This document shows, piece after piece, positions 35,013-43,771 of a stretch of DNA of 64,000 nt; the stretch's first letter is position 1; each line of letters starts with the position of its first letter. A model generated the notes under the pieces. That model worked only from the letters and a program-made list of their open reading frames with translations, had not been told where the DNA came from and did not search any database. The position numbers and the translations under genes are program-made. The stretch spans positions 112,182-176,181 of the forward strand of contig NZ_FPAC01000001.1 of the NCBI RefSeq assembly GCF_900116105.1. Direction: 5' to 3'. The stretch comes from Paenibacillus sp. 453mf. GTDB taxonomy: Bacteria; Bacillota; Bacilli; Paenibacillales; Paenibacillaceae.

Positions 35013-35166
35013 GCTGATGAGCGAAGAGAGCGAAGGGGTACGGAGAGAAGCGGTAGTTCGTACCAAGAACGATCGAGCGTATCCTTCGCTATCGAAGCCG
35101 CACAGCCTCCAACGCATTGCATAAAGAAGGTCCGACATCTGCATCCGCAGTATCGGACCTTTCTTT
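35013..35166 (+). repeat. Dispersed structured repeat, copy A
   Basis: About 150 bp, same orientation and about 80% like the copy at 37777-37936. Shared blocks are GAGAGCGAAGGGGTACGGAG, AGAAGCGGTAG, CCAAGAACGATCGA and a 32-base terminator hairpin (GGTCCGA...TCGGACC) followed by T residues. The inverse complement of its centre resembles the ~275-bp tandem units. It also serves as terminator for the gene before it. Confidence 0.85.
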
Positions 35167-35290
35167 TATTGTAATCTATAGAATTTCCATGGATCCTCCA
35201 CCTTGATAAAATATAATCACTTGTAGAAAGTTCCTCTTCCAGATTAATATCTAATGTCTTGTGCTCTTGAATCGTCCAGTTCGATTTTAG

Positions 35291-36856
35291 TTATTTCGAG
35301 AATATAGGGCTCGATATATTCCCCACTGATACCGGCGGGGCAAGTTTTTTGACTGCGGTGTCGAAAGCTGCATGCCAGTCTTCCGTAATAATGCTTCCAA
35401 TGTAACCATCTGGCCGGATCAATACCAACGTGTCGCCAGTGATGCCGTAGATCCTGTTCAGATCTCCGGTGTTGTCAATAATGCAATTGTCATCAACGCT
35501 GTCACTGGTTCCTACAAAGTAGCGGTGCAGTTTCGCACCTGTTGATGGCCAGGTCAGCTCGTGAAGTGCCTTGGTGGCATTAGCACCGAAGGCCAACAGA
35601 GTGAAGTGTGGCCCTTGATAGATGTCAAAGAGTCGTCGCGTCCCATCCGGACCAATACAAGATGAGTCCGGTGCTCGGTCACCAACACGGAGGGTCTTGG
35701 TGGCAGATGCATCGGCAGGTGCAAGTGCCCCGCCGTGGTAAGTGATGCCCAGCTGTCGTTCATCGTCTCCTCGCTTAAGGCTGGATAGACGATGCTGCTT
35801 GAGCCCCGAGTAGAGCTCATTGGATTTGCCGAGAACGAATGCAGCAACTGGCAGTCGCTCGTTCTCGTAGCTGTCAAGGAGGCTCTCGGGGGCACCTGCT
35901 ATGACCTGGCTCAGTTTCCAGCCAAGGTTGTAGGCGTCCTGGACCCCTGTATTGAGACCTTGCGCACCAGCCGGAGTGTGAACGTGGGCGGCGTCACCTG
36001 CCACAAAGACTCTTCCTGAACGATAGTGTTCAGCGAGCCGAACGTTTGGCCGGAATACCGAGCTCCAGGTGATGTCAGAGAGCCTGAGACCGGTAAGCTT
36101 ACGAAAATAGGCAGCCAACGCGGCATTGTTAAGGTCGGGTGTCTCGTCCGGTGACAGTTTGATCATAATCTGGAACTGGTTCGAGTGGGGTAATGGGCAT
36201 GCTGCGACGGACTTGCCTTGAATTCGTGGCCACATATGCCACCGCTTGCGTGATAGACCGTCAATTGTACCATCGATAATGATCATACGGTCGGAGTCAT
36301 CGGTCTCCCCGATGAACCGCGTACCCAGTACTTTTCGAACTGTGCTTGAACCCCCGTCAGCCCCGACCAGATACCTGCTGCGTACTTGTTCCCCTGTAGA
36401 GAGAGTAACTGTCACCCCATCTGCATCTTGTTTGAAATCTTCCACCGAGGTATCAAACTCAATACATAGTCCTTGACGTTCGAGGAGGCGGTGCAAGATG
36501 GCGTTAGTGCGATGCTGTGACAGTAAAAGAATATTGGGATATGGCACATCTGGTGTTGGTTTGCTCTGCTTTTGCATACGCCACGGTATAGTGATCGGTC
36601 CGATGTGGAGTCCTACAAGCGGGTAAGGTCCGCCTTCCTTGTGAGCTTCTTCAAGTACGCCAAGGTCTTCAAAGACCTCCTGAGTACGGGGTTGAACTCC
36701 CTTGGCACGGGAGCCTTTGAAAGCATGTGCTGCCTTGTCAACTAGACGGACGCGAAGGCCGCGTCGGAGTAAATCCGCAGCCAGCGTGGAGCCGGTAGGA
36801 CCTGCCCCAGCAATAAGTACGTCGATATAATGCTGATCTGTGGAGCTGATTGTCAT
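35291..36856 (-). CDS. FAD-dependent aromatic monooxygenase (PheA/TfdB, Rox-like)
   Basis: The start at 36856 (MTISSTDQHYIDVLIAG) follows AGGAGTG; a GTG further up overlaps that site. The 521-residue flavoprotein hydroxylase has GAGPTGSTLAADLLRRG (FAD Rossmann), the DG motif YLVGADGGSSTVRK and GDAAHVHTPAGAQGLNTGVQDAYNLGWKL (second FAD site). A thioredoxin-like C-terminal domain follows (about 385-515). Relatives hydroxylate phenols or inactivate rifampicin and tetracycline. It is divergent from a MarR regulator with palindromic operators between, a typical inducible detoxification pair. The pair is bracketed by repeat copies A and B, and base use by eye looks more GC-rich than its neighbours. 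Confidence 0.9.
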   Translation of the reverse strand: MTISSTDQHYIDVLIAGAGPTGSTLAADLLRRGLRVRLVDKAAHAFKGSRAKGVQPRTQEVFEDLGVLEEAHKEGGPYPLVGLHIGPITIPWRMQKQSKPTPDVPYPNILLLSQHRTNAILHRLLERQGLCIEFDTSVEDFKQDADGVTVTLSTGEQVRSRYLVGADGGSSTVRKVLGTRFIGETDDSDRMIIIDGTIDGLSRKRWHMWPRIQGKSVAACPLPHSNQFQIMIKLSPDETPDLNNAALAAYFRKLTGLRLSDITWSSVFRPNVRLAEHYRSGRVFVAGDAAHVHTPAGAQGLNTGVQDAYNLGWKLSQVIAGAPESLLDSYENERLPVAAFVLGKSNELYSGLKQHRLSSLKRGDDERQLGITYHGGALAPADASATKTLRVGDRAPDSSCIGPDGTRRLFDIYQGPHFTLLAFGANATKALHELTWPSTGAKLHRYFVGTSDSVDDNCIIDNTGDLNRIYGITGDTLVLIRPDGYIGSIITEDWHAAFDTAVKKLAPPVSVGNISSPIFSK

Positions 36857-36918
36857 TTTAGTGTGCACTCCTATTTTTTATCTGCTTGCAACTATTTATT
36901 ATTTCGTGGAAACTCTTA

Positions 36919-36978
36919 GTTTCTTAGAAACAATATTAAAGAACTATGTTGTTTCTGTCAATATTGTTTCAAGGAAAC
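36919..36978. promoter_or_regulatory. Two MarR-type operators
   Basis: GTTTC-TTA-GAAAC (36919-36931) and GTTTC-AAG-GAAAC (36966-36978) are two perfect inverted repeats of the same form, 47 bp apart, with half-sites between and beside them. They lie between the divergent monooxygenase and MarR genes and should bind the MarR protein. Confidence 0.8.
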
Positions 36979-37042
36979 TTTATTGGTTTGTTTTTTCTTG
37001 ATATACTGGCTTTAAGTAACCAACATCATCGGAGGAAAATAG

Positions 37043-37735
37043 ATGACATACGATTTGGGAAAACAAAACAAGGATCTGCTTATAAAAGAATTGATTGGAA
37101 CAGTGAATGCTCTACTGCATAAATTCCAAGGAGAAGATGACGAAGAAAAACAGTGGCTTATTCAGAATAGTCCTAATCCTGCTATTGCAGAGTTGATGAG
37201 AGATATGACGGTCAGTATGCTGCATGTGTTGAGTGCCATTGGTAAGCTTGAGCCTGTTAATGGGATAACGATATCTAAGCAATTCGGCTTTTCAAAAGGG
37301 AATGTCTCTAAAATCACGAGAAGACTGGCTGATAAGAAAATTATCAATTTCGAATATATTCCTGATAATAAAAAAGAAGTTCTGTTTCGAACCACATCAC
37401 TCGGCCGAGAAATTAATCGTTTGCATGAAGCCCTACATCAAAAAATCGATTTTGGAGTCCATCGTTTCTTGCAACGATATAACGAAGATGAGCTGAGATT
37501 TCTGGTTAATGCTTTTCATGAAACACTGCATGCATCATGGATTCATACGGAGACAAATGAGGAAACACTCGAACTCAGCCAGAGAGAGCTGCTTACAAAT
37601 GAAGAGCCAGGCATGGCAATGGTTTCCGAGGAAATGAACGAAGTCATTGAGATGCTAAATAAACTGAATTCACGCAATTTAAAGAAAGCGAAAGCAATTC
37701 TTAACGATGTGTTTTTCTCAGTGTATGAGGATTGA
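37043..37735 (+). CDS. MarR-family transcriptional regulator
   Basis: The protein has 230 residues, longer than the usual 140-150. The winged helix lies at about 70-140 (LSAIGKLEPVNGITISKQFGFSKGNVSKITRRLADKKIINFEYIPDNKKEVLFRTTSLG). The extra 60-70 C-terminal residues are acidic and helical. CGGAGGAAAA precedes the ATG. It probably represses the divergent FAD monooxygenase and itself through the two palindromes between them. The gene looks more AT-rich than its neighbours. Confidence 0.88.
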   Translation: MTYDLGKQNKDLLIKELIGTVNALLHKFQGEDDEEKQWLIQNSPNPAIAELMRDMTVSMLHVLSAIGKLEPVNGITISKQFGFSKGNVSKITRRLADKKIINFEYIPDNKKEVLFRTTSLGREINRLHEALHQKIDFGVHRFLQRYNEDELRFLVNAFHETLHASWIHTETNEETLELSQRELLTNEEPGMAMVSEEMNEVIEMLNKLNSRNLKKAKAILNDVFFSVYED

Positions 37736-37776
37736 AATGGTTAGGAACAGAGTTGCAGAGGGTCTAGAGAACGATG

Positions 37777-37936
37777 TCGGCTCATAAGCAAAGAGAGCGA
37801 AGGGGTACGGAGAGAAGCGGTAGCGTTCGTACCAAGAACGATCGAACGTACCATTCGTTATCAAAGCGGCGCAGCCAGCCAACGCCATTCCATTAAAAAA
37901 GGTCCGACATCTGCATCCGCAGTATCGGACCTATTT
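37777..37936 (+). repeat. Dispersed structured repeat, copy B
   Basis: Second copy of the element at 35013-35166, same orientation, with an identical 32-base hairpin and a full CGTTCGTACCAAGAACGATCG centre. It ends in a terminator for the MarR gene. Copies A and B flank the monooxygenase/MarR pair as direct repeats. Confidence 0.85.
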
Positions 37937-37974
37937 CTTATTCCCTCACCAGTTAATGAGAAGAGGGAGACAAC

Positions 37975-38856
37975 TCAATATCCCCTAAACTTCTTAATAA
38001 ACTGAACCGCCTTCTTAATATCTTCCTCCGGTGTGTTGCCAACCTCGCGCTCAATCGTCAGATAGCCTTTGTAGCCGATTTCCTGTAAGGCAGCAAAATA
38101 GGCATCAAAATCAACCTGGCCTTCACCTAGCGGCACTTCCAAAAACGCCGCTCCGGAGGAGGCCATCTCCGCAATTTTCTCATGCGTCATCCCTTCATAG
38201 CCGAGATAGCCGTATACTTCTTTGGGATCAATCGGCCGAATCTGCCTGCCGTCCTTCACATGCGTATGAACGATGTAATCCTTAAGCAGCTTTACGCCTT
38301 CCACGGGATCGTCGCCGGTCACCATTACCATGTTGGCAGGATCGAAGTTGACCGACACTCCGTTTGTACTGAGGGAATCTAGGAAGCTCTTCAGATGGGC
38401 AGCGCGTTCAGGTCCGGTCTCGATCGCAAAATAGGCATTCATGCTCTTCGCATATACGCCCAGCTCTTCACAGGCTTCCTGCATCGTGCTGTAAATAGAG
38501 CCAGTTATATCATCAGGGACGATGCCGATATGAGTGGTAACGACATCCGTTCCCAGCTCGACGGCAAGGTCCAGAATACGCTTCGAGCGTTCGATCTTCT
38601 CCCGGTTCACAGCCGCATCCTGAAATCCATGTCCACCCAAATCTCCGCATAGTGCCGAGATTTCGAGTCCTAAGTCGGCAATATAGCTGCGCAGCTGCTT
38701 GCGGTCTGTGCTTGTTAAGTTCTCAGGAACCATTTCTCCGGATACAGCATATATTTGCACGCCCTCTGCGCCAACCTCCTTGGCTTTTGCCAGACCACCT
38801 CTGAGCCCTGCTTGGAAACTGTCCGATATAACCCCGATTTTGTTAGTAAAAGACAT
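37975..38856 (-). CDS. Sugar phosphate isomerase/epimerase (AP-endonuclease-2 fold)
   Basis: This is a 293-residue TIM barrel of the xylose-isomerase-like group. Metal-binding segments are seen: the ALCGDLGG strand, THIGIVP, AIETGPE (Glu), NFDPANMVM (Asp), HTHVKDG (His) and the final LTIEREVG (Glu). It is the third gene of an operon with a second TIM barrel and a Gfo/Idh oxidoreductase, an arrangement common for inositol or keto-sugar catabolism. The substrate is unknown. Confidence 0.88.
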   Translation of the reverse strand: MSFTNKIGVISDSFQAGLRGGLAKAKEVGAEGVQIYAVSGEMVPENLTSTDRKQLRSYIADLGLEISALCGDLGGHGFQDAAVNREKIERSKRILDLAVELGTDVVTTHIGIVPDDITGSIYSTMQEACEELGVYAKSMNAYFAIETGPERAAHLKSFLDSLSTNGVSVNFDPANMVMVTGDDPVEGVKLLKDYIVHTHVKDGRQIRPIDPKEVYGYLGYEGMTHEKIAEMASSGAAFLEVPLGEGQVDFDAYFAALQEIGYKGYLTIEREVGNTPEEDIKKAVQFIKKFRGY

Positions 38857-38908
38857 ACGCTACCTCCTTATCTGCATTTGTTCATATTTGAGTTGGAAGT
38901 TCAGCCTG

Positions 38909-39766
38909 CTATGCTTCGTCCCATATTTTTCTAACGTTGGCGAGTCCTACCCTTGCACCGAATTCACAATTCTCCAGCCCTTCGAATTCGAGGCTCAGAT
39001 AGCCGTCATAACCCGAGGACTTGATGAGCCCGATAATATCACGCATGGGAATATCTCCTTGCCCGGCTACCGCACCGCGCAGATATTGTCCTGCAGTGGA
39101 GGTGAAGAACCCTTCACCTGGATGGTGCCCTGCCGGACGAACATAGAAGTCCTTGATATGCACGATGGAGGCATAAGGAAGATTGTTCTTTACAGCTGCA
39201 ATAGGCTGCTCGTCAGCACACAGGAAGTTTCCGATGTCGAGTGTCGTTTTGAAATTAGGGAGTCCTACAGCATGAATCAGCGCCTGCACACGATCGCTTT
39301 GCTGAATGAAGAAACCATGATTCTCCACACTCGTCGTGATCCCGTACTGACCTGCATATTCTGCAATGCGGCGGCAAGCCGTCGCTAACTGCTCCAAATG
39401 AGCATTGAAATTGGCGATGGATACATCTGGGGAAGAGGCCACATCATGACGCATTAATTTGACGCCAAGCTGGTTTGCGATATCTACCTCTCGCTGTACT
39501 CTGGCAATTTCTTGTTCATAAGCATCCGCATCATTCAGCAGAAAATTAGCACCGATCGCATAGTTGGAAATTTCAAGCCCTCGTTCAGTGGCTTTGGATA
39601 CAATCGTATCGATCAGTTCAGGCTGCTCGGTAAGGTTATAGCCGAGAGGCACAATCTCCACATGCTCTCCGCCATGATCTGCAGTGAAGTCGATGACATC
39701 TGCGATGGTCATTTTACCACTGCGAAGTGCCTGATACAGGCTGTAGGTGCTGAGTCCGAGCTTCAT
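38909..39766 (-). CDS. Sugar phosphate isomerase/epimerase family protein
   Basis: A 285-residue TIM barrel of the same fold as the next gene but clearly different in sequence. Metal-site segments are VEIVPLGYN, TTSVENHG (Glu), TLDIGNFL (Asp), VHIKDF (His) and LSLEFEG (Glu). Its ATG overlaps the end of the oxidoreductase gene by 4 bp (ATGA), so the two are translationally coupled. Confidence 0.88.
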   Translation of the reverse strand: MKLGLSTYSLYQALRSGKMTIADVIDFTADHGGEHVEIVPLGYNLTEQPELIDTIVSKATERGLEISNYAIGANFLLNDADAYEQEIARVQREVDIANQLGVKLMRHDVASSPDVSIANFNAHLEQLATACRRIAEYAGQYGITTSVENHGFFIQQSDRVQALIHAVGLPNFKTTLDIGNFLCADEQPIAAVKNNLPYASIVHIKDFYVRPAGHHPGEGFFTSTAGQYLRGAVAGQGDIPMRDIIGLIKSSGYDGYLSLEFEGLENCEFGARVGLANVRKIWDEA

Positions 39767-40821
39767 AGATACACTTCCTTTCCTGTGCTGGCAGATTCGT
39801 ATATACCGCGAAGGATTTTCATAATTTCTACACCATCCTCAACAGGACTGATCGGCTGCTTGCCTGTCTGTACGCACTCGACAAAATGATCGATTTCGCT
39901 CTGGAAGGCTTTCTCAAATTGGAAGCCCTTGCTGTCTGTTTGAGGCCTGATGTTGACAATCGTATCGTGCTTCTCTGTGACAATGACGACTTCTGGATCG
40001 ATTTCGAACCCACCCTTGTCACCATAGAGCTTAACAACACCTTCATTTTCCTTGGCATGCAGTGTGAAGCTCACGTCGATTAGCAATGAAGCACCATTTT
40101 CAAAACGAATCAGTGCATTGGCCAAATCCTCGACATCATTACTCTCTGCACTGTAGTCTGCTGCTTTATAAGAAGATAAATTTTTGATATTGGAGCGGTT
40201 GCCTAATTTGCGGTAAGTGTTGCCGCTGACGGATTTAACTTTGGGTCTGCCCATCATGTACCAGCACAGATCAATGACGTGGACACCGATATCAATCAGC
40301 GGACCTCCACCGGAGCGTCTAGAATCAGCGAACCAGCCGCCCGGATTCCCAAGTCTGCGTAAATAAGAAGCTTTGGCATAATAGATCTCACCGAATTCTC
40401 CGTTATCTACAAAAGCTCTGAGCATCTGTGCATTCGGATCATATCTGCGGACAAAGCCGACTTGAAGTATTTTGCCGGATTCTTTAACCGCTTGCTCGAT
40501 CTTAAGAGCTTCTTCCACCGTGCGGCAGAGGGGCTTCTCCACGAGGACATGCTTGCCAGCCTTGAGAGCGGCGATGCTGATCTCGGCATGGGTATCATTC
40601 CAGGTACAGATGCTGACAGCTTCAATGTCATCATTGGCAAGCAGCTCGTTATAGTCGCTGTAGGCGTGCGGAGCTCCATATTGTTCGGCTGTTTTTTGTG
40701 CTCTTTCCAGATTCATATCACAGACCGCGAGGAGTGTTACATTCGGATTATTCTTATAAGGAGTTAAGTGATGTTGAGAGATGCTGCCTGCGCCAATGAC
40801 GCCAACTTTAAGTGTACTCAT
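39763..40821 (-). CDS. Gfo/Idh/MocA-family oxidoreductase
   Basis: The start at 40821 (MSTLKVGVIGAGSISQHH) begins the NAD(P) Rossmann domain; GAAGGGAG lies upstream, somewhat far. The 352-residue dehydrogenase has VEKPLCRT with the conserved lysine, and the substrate-side motif GGGPLIDIGVHVIDLCWYMMG with the catalytic-region aspartate and histidine. It oxidises a sugar or inositol-like substrate. It is first in an operon with two TIM-barrel isomerases and is divergent from an AraC regulator. Confidence 0.92.
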   Translation of the reverse strand: MSTLKVGVIGAGSISQHHLTPYKNNPNVTLLAVCDMNLERAQKTAEQYGAPHAYSDYNELLANDDIEAVSICTWNDTHAEISIAALKAGKHVLVEKPLCRTVEEALKIEQAVKESGKILQVGFVRRYDPNAQMLRAFVDNGEFGEIYYAKASYLRRLGNPGGWFADSRRSGGGPLIDIGVHVIDLCWYMMGRPKVKSVSGNTYRKLGNRSNIKNLSSYKAADYSAESNDVEDLANALIRFENGASLLIDVSFTLHAKENEGVVKLYGDKGGFEIDPEVVIVTEKHDTIVNIRPQTDSKGFQFEKAFQSEIDHFVECVQTGKQPISPVEDGVEIMKILRGIYESASTGKEVYL

Positions 40822-41047
40822 ATGTAATTTCGTGCTCCCTTCAAACTCTGTAATAGGATATACTGGATAGGAAGAACCGATCTTCGCCGCATACATACTA
40901 AGCGTTGAATTTCTAAGAGTATGCGTTGTCAGATTCTATGGCTCATTCTATTCTCGATTCACAACTATTGTATTTTGGGGCTTATGAGAAAGCCATGCAG
41001 ACGGATGCTGAATATTTGAACAATTGTGCGGTCATTGGAGGGGTTAT

Positions 41048-41926
41048 ATGCTTAGAAACGCTGCACTACGGGAACCTATGGACATGCCAGATCCACACTT
41101 TCCAATCAAGCTTCATCATTGTGAGTATAGAGAGAAGGGGCAGGCACTGTTCCATCCCCATTTTCACGAGCATATGGAGATATTGTATTTTGTGCACGGC
41201 GAAGCGGAGATCGAATGCAATTCCCAGGTCGCTCATGCCAAGGCAGGAGATCTGATTATTCTGAACAGTAACGACTTGCATCATGGGATCAACCTGTCCG
41301 GTGAACTGCAGTATAATGCCCTCATTGCCGATTTTTCCTTGCTCCAGAGTCCGACACCGGATGCGGTGGAGACCAAATTCATCACACCGATGACACAGAA
41401 TAATGTGATGTTCAAGAATCACATAACGGATGATGAGGAGCTGCGAGGGGCGTTTGAGCTGATCAAACAGGAGTTTCGCAATAGAGAGCTTGGATATGAG
41501 CTTGCGATTAAATCCAGCATGTACCGTATGCTCACGATCTTGTTCCGTAAATATGTTGCGGAATACATGCCGCTGGCTGTGTTTAACAGCCGTACAAAAA
41601 ATCTGACGCGGTTTGCTCCCGTTTTCAAATATATTGAGGAGCATTATCTGGAGGAGCTATCGGTAGAGCAGCTGGCCAGGATGGCTAACTTGTCGAGGTT
41701 TCACTTCAGCCGGTTGTTTAGCGAGCTCACGAACAAGACGGTCACCGATTATATTAATCAATTCCGAATCAACAAATCAGAGTATCTGCTCCGTAATACG
41801 GAAATGACGATCTCAGAGGTTGCCCTTGCAGCCGGGTATAATGACATTTCTTATTTCAGCAGGACGTTCAAAAAGTATAAGCACGTACCGCCCTCCAGCG
41901 TTCGAGGATCTATAAAAAGCGAATGA
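41048..41926 (+). CDS. AraC-family transcriptional regulator
   Basis: The start at 41048 (MLRNAALREP) follows TTGGAGGGG at good distance. The 292-residue protein has a cupin sensor (FHPHFHEHMEILYFVHGEAEIECNSQ, AKAGDLIILNSNDLHHG) and two helix-turn-helix motifs (LSVEQLARMANLSRFHFSRLF; ISEVALAAGYNDISYFSRTFKKYK). It is divergent from the Gfo/Idh operon across 226 bp and likely activates it in response to the sugar. Confidence 0.92.
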   Translation: MLRNAALREPMDMPDPHFPIKLHHCEYREKGQALFHPHFHEHMEILYFVHGEAEIECNSQVAHAKAGDLIILNSNDLHHGINLSGELQYNALIADFSLLQSPTPDAVETKFITPMTQNNVMFKNHITDDEELRGAFELIKQEFRNRELGYELAIKSSMYRMLTILFRKYVAEYMPLAVFNSRTKNLTRFAPVFKYIEEHYLEELSVEQLARMANLSRFHFSRLFSELTNKTVTDYINQFRINKSEYLLRNTEMTISEVALAAGYNDISYFSRTFKKYKHVPPSSVRGSIKSE

Positions 41927-41967
41927 ATACTATAATTAAACTTAATATAGTTCGTATATAACTGTGA

Positions 41968-41983
41968 ACAAATCATGATTTTA
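41968..41983. promoter_or_regulatory. Palindromic 16-mer upstream of the purine permease promoter
   Basis: ACAAATCATGATTTTA holds the perfect palindrome AAATCATGATTT and abuts the -35 hexamer. The identical 16 bases occur at 43605-43620 upstream of the GH5 gene. Confidence 0.5.
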
Positions 41984-42012
41984 TTGACATAGCGTGTTAA
42001 ATTCTATAAAAT
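41984..42012 (+). promoter_or_regulatory. Promoter of the purine permease
   Basis: A perfect TTGACA (41984-41989), 17 bp, then TAAAAT (42007-42012). The transcript would begin near 42019, leaving a leader of about 184 nt. Confidence 0.75.
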
Positions 42013-42123
42013 ACGAAATGCGCATCAGGTTAAAAACATAGAAAAGTATCCTAATATTTTGGTTTAAAGCTTATAAAATAGAGCTGTTAGATCCTAATGA
42101 CGAATATAGGAGCAACATTTTAA

Positions 42124-42156
42124 CAATCCTATAAGAGTAGATTAGGATTTTTTGTT
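42124..42156 (+). terminator. Leader terminator before the purine permease
   Basis: AATCCTA pairs with TAGGATT around 11 nt and is followed by T6-G-T5. The right arm (ATTAGGAT) can pair instead with ATCCTAAT at 42049 or 42091, so an antiterminator is possible. The leader shows none of the conserved core of the purine riboswitch. Confidence 0.6.
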
Positions 42157-42202
42157 TTTAGCGCCGTATGCACAACTATGAAGGCTGGAGGCAGGCTATT
42201 CC

Positions 42203-43501
42203 ATGGAAAGATGGTTCAAATTAAAAGAAAGAGGCACTAGCGCCTCAACCGAAGTTATAGCCGGAATTACGACATTCTTTACGATGGTCTATATCGTGGT
42301 CGTCAATCCAGGTATTCTGAGCAGCACAGGAATGGATTTTAACGGTGTGTTTATTGCGACAGTGCTTGCGAGTATTGTGGCCACACTGATTATGGGATTA
42401 TGGGCTAACTATCCCATTGTTATGGCGCCCGCCATGGGATTAAATGCGTTTTTTGCATACAGTGTTGTAGCAGGTAGTGGCGTTTCGTGGCAAATTGCAC
42501 TCGGTGCGGTATTTATTGCAGGTATTCTATTCATTATCCTATCACTGACTTCATTCCGCTACATGCTGCTTAATGCAATTCCAGAAAGTCTGAAGCACGC
42601 GATTACGGCAGGAATTGGTTTGTTTATTACAACAGTTGGACTGCAGAATGCGGGCATTATCGCAGCTTCCGAGTCTACGCTGATTACAATAGGTAATCTG
42701 TCCGAGCCTATGGCGTATCTGACGATTATCGGTTTGCTGATTACAGTTGTACTGATGTCTTACAACGTAAAGGGTTATCTATTCATCGGTATGGTCATTA
42801 CAGCAATTATTGCCTGGATGATGGGACTATTCCAAATGCCAGAATCCATCGTGTCTCTGCCGCAGGGCTTTACGACCACTGCATTTCAACTGGACATTGC
42901 TGGTGTATTCTCAAACGGTTTATATACGGTTATATTTACATTCCTTCTGATTACCCTGTTTGATACAACGGGCACGATGCTCGGTGTTGCTGAACAGGCA
43001 GGGCTGATGAAGGACGGGAAATTCCCGCGGTCCCGTGGCGCACTCTTGGCTGATGCAGTCGGAACGACTTCGGGAGCATTGTTCGGGACAAGCCCGACAT
43101 CTGCTTATATTGAGTCCAGTACAGGGGTTGCTGCCGGAGGAAGAACAGGACTCACTGCTGTGGTCGTATCGGTGCTGCTTGCACTGACCTTGTTCTTCTC
43201 GCCCATTATCAGTGTGATTTCTGGAATTCCGGCAATTACATCCCCGGCGCTGATTATCGTGGGTTACTTTATGATCAACATTATTAGTAAGATCAAGTGG
43301 AATGATCTTGAAGAGGCCTTCCCGGCATTTCTCATTATCATTCTAACACCGCTGACACACAGTATTGCAACAGGGATTGGCGTAGGGTTTATCTTCTATC
43401 CTGTGCTCAAGCTGCTGCGCGGAAAAGGCAAGGATGTTCATCCGATATTCTATATCTTTGCTGTGTTGTTCTTCATCCAGCTTGTTTTTCTGGATCATTA
43501 A
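42203..43501 (+). CDS. AzgA-type purine (hypoxanthine/guanine) permease
   Basis: A 432-residue protein with 12-14 membrane helices. Family signatures are MERWFKLKERGTSASTEVIAGITTFFTMVYI, APAMGLNAFFAYSVV, the substrate-site segment LFDTTGTMLGVAEQAGL, and GTSPTSAYIESSTGVAAGGRTGL. These mark the AzgA/PbuG/PbuO purine:proton symporters. GGAGG lies 12 bp before the ATG. It is a single gene behind a long leader with a terminator, which suggests control by attenuation. Confidence 0.92.
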   Translation: MERWFKLKERGTSASTEVIAGITTFFTMVYIVVVNPGILSSTGMDFNGVFIATVLASIVATLIMGLWANYPIVMAPAMGLNAFFAYSVVAGSGVSWQIALGAVFIAGILFIILSLTSFRYMLLNAIPESLKHAITAGIGLFITTVGLQNAGIIAASESTLITIGNLSEPMAYLTIIGLLITVVLMSYNVKGYLFIGMVITAIIAWMMGLFQMPESIVSLPQGFTTTAFQLDIAGVFSNGLYTVIFTFLLITLFDTTGTMLGVAEQAGLMKDGKFPRSRGALLADAVGTTSGALFGTSPTSAYIESSTGVAAGGRTGLTAVVVSVLLALTLFFSPIISVISGIPAITSPALIIVGYFMINIISKIKWNDLEEAFPAFLIIILTPLTHSIATGIGVGFIFYPVLKLLRGKGKDVHPIFYIFAVLFFIQLVFLDH

Positions 43502-43524
43502 TCAATATAAAGGTTTAACTAATG

Positions 43525-43560
43525 AGGAGAGCTCCTGTAATCAGGCTGCTCTTCTTTTTT
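43525..43560 (+). terminator. Terminator of the purine permease
   Basis: AGGAGAGC pairs with GCTCTTCT (wobble) with an inner CCTG/CAGG, followed by six T residues. Confidence 0.75.
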
Positions 43561-43604
43561 AGTGCTAAGCTGTAAAAGTAAGCTTAATGCTTAACACAAC
43601 GTGT

Positions 43605-43620
43605 ACAAATCATGATTTTA
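43605..43620. promoter_or_regulatory. Palindromic 16-mer upstream of the GH5 gene
   Basis: Identical to the ACAAATCATGATTTTA at 41968-41983. It lies about 150 bp before the GH5 start. Confidence 0.45.
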
Positions 43621-43706
43621 CATAATTCAGAAATATCTAATTTTCATATGAGTATAGAAAGAATTTACAGGGTATTATTGGAAGAGAAATTATGATAAGT
43701 TATTAC

Positions 43707-43720
43707 CGAAAGCGCTTTCA
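43707..43720. promoter_or_regulatory. cre site (CcpA)
   Basis: CGAAAGCGCTTTCA fits the catabolite-responsive element consensus TGWAANCGNTNWCA with one mismatch at the first base. It lies within a longer near-palindrome flanked by TTATT and AATAA. Glucose repression of the endoglucanase is expected. Confidence 0.8.
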
Positions 43721-43771
43721 ATAACCTGTTGCGTTTGTAACATGACCTAAATTCATTAAGGAGAGATGCAA

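Noticed and set aside
41927..42202. A purine riboswitch before the AzgA-type permease
   Set aside because: The conserved TCTACC and GTAAA core elements and the kissing-loop arms are absent.
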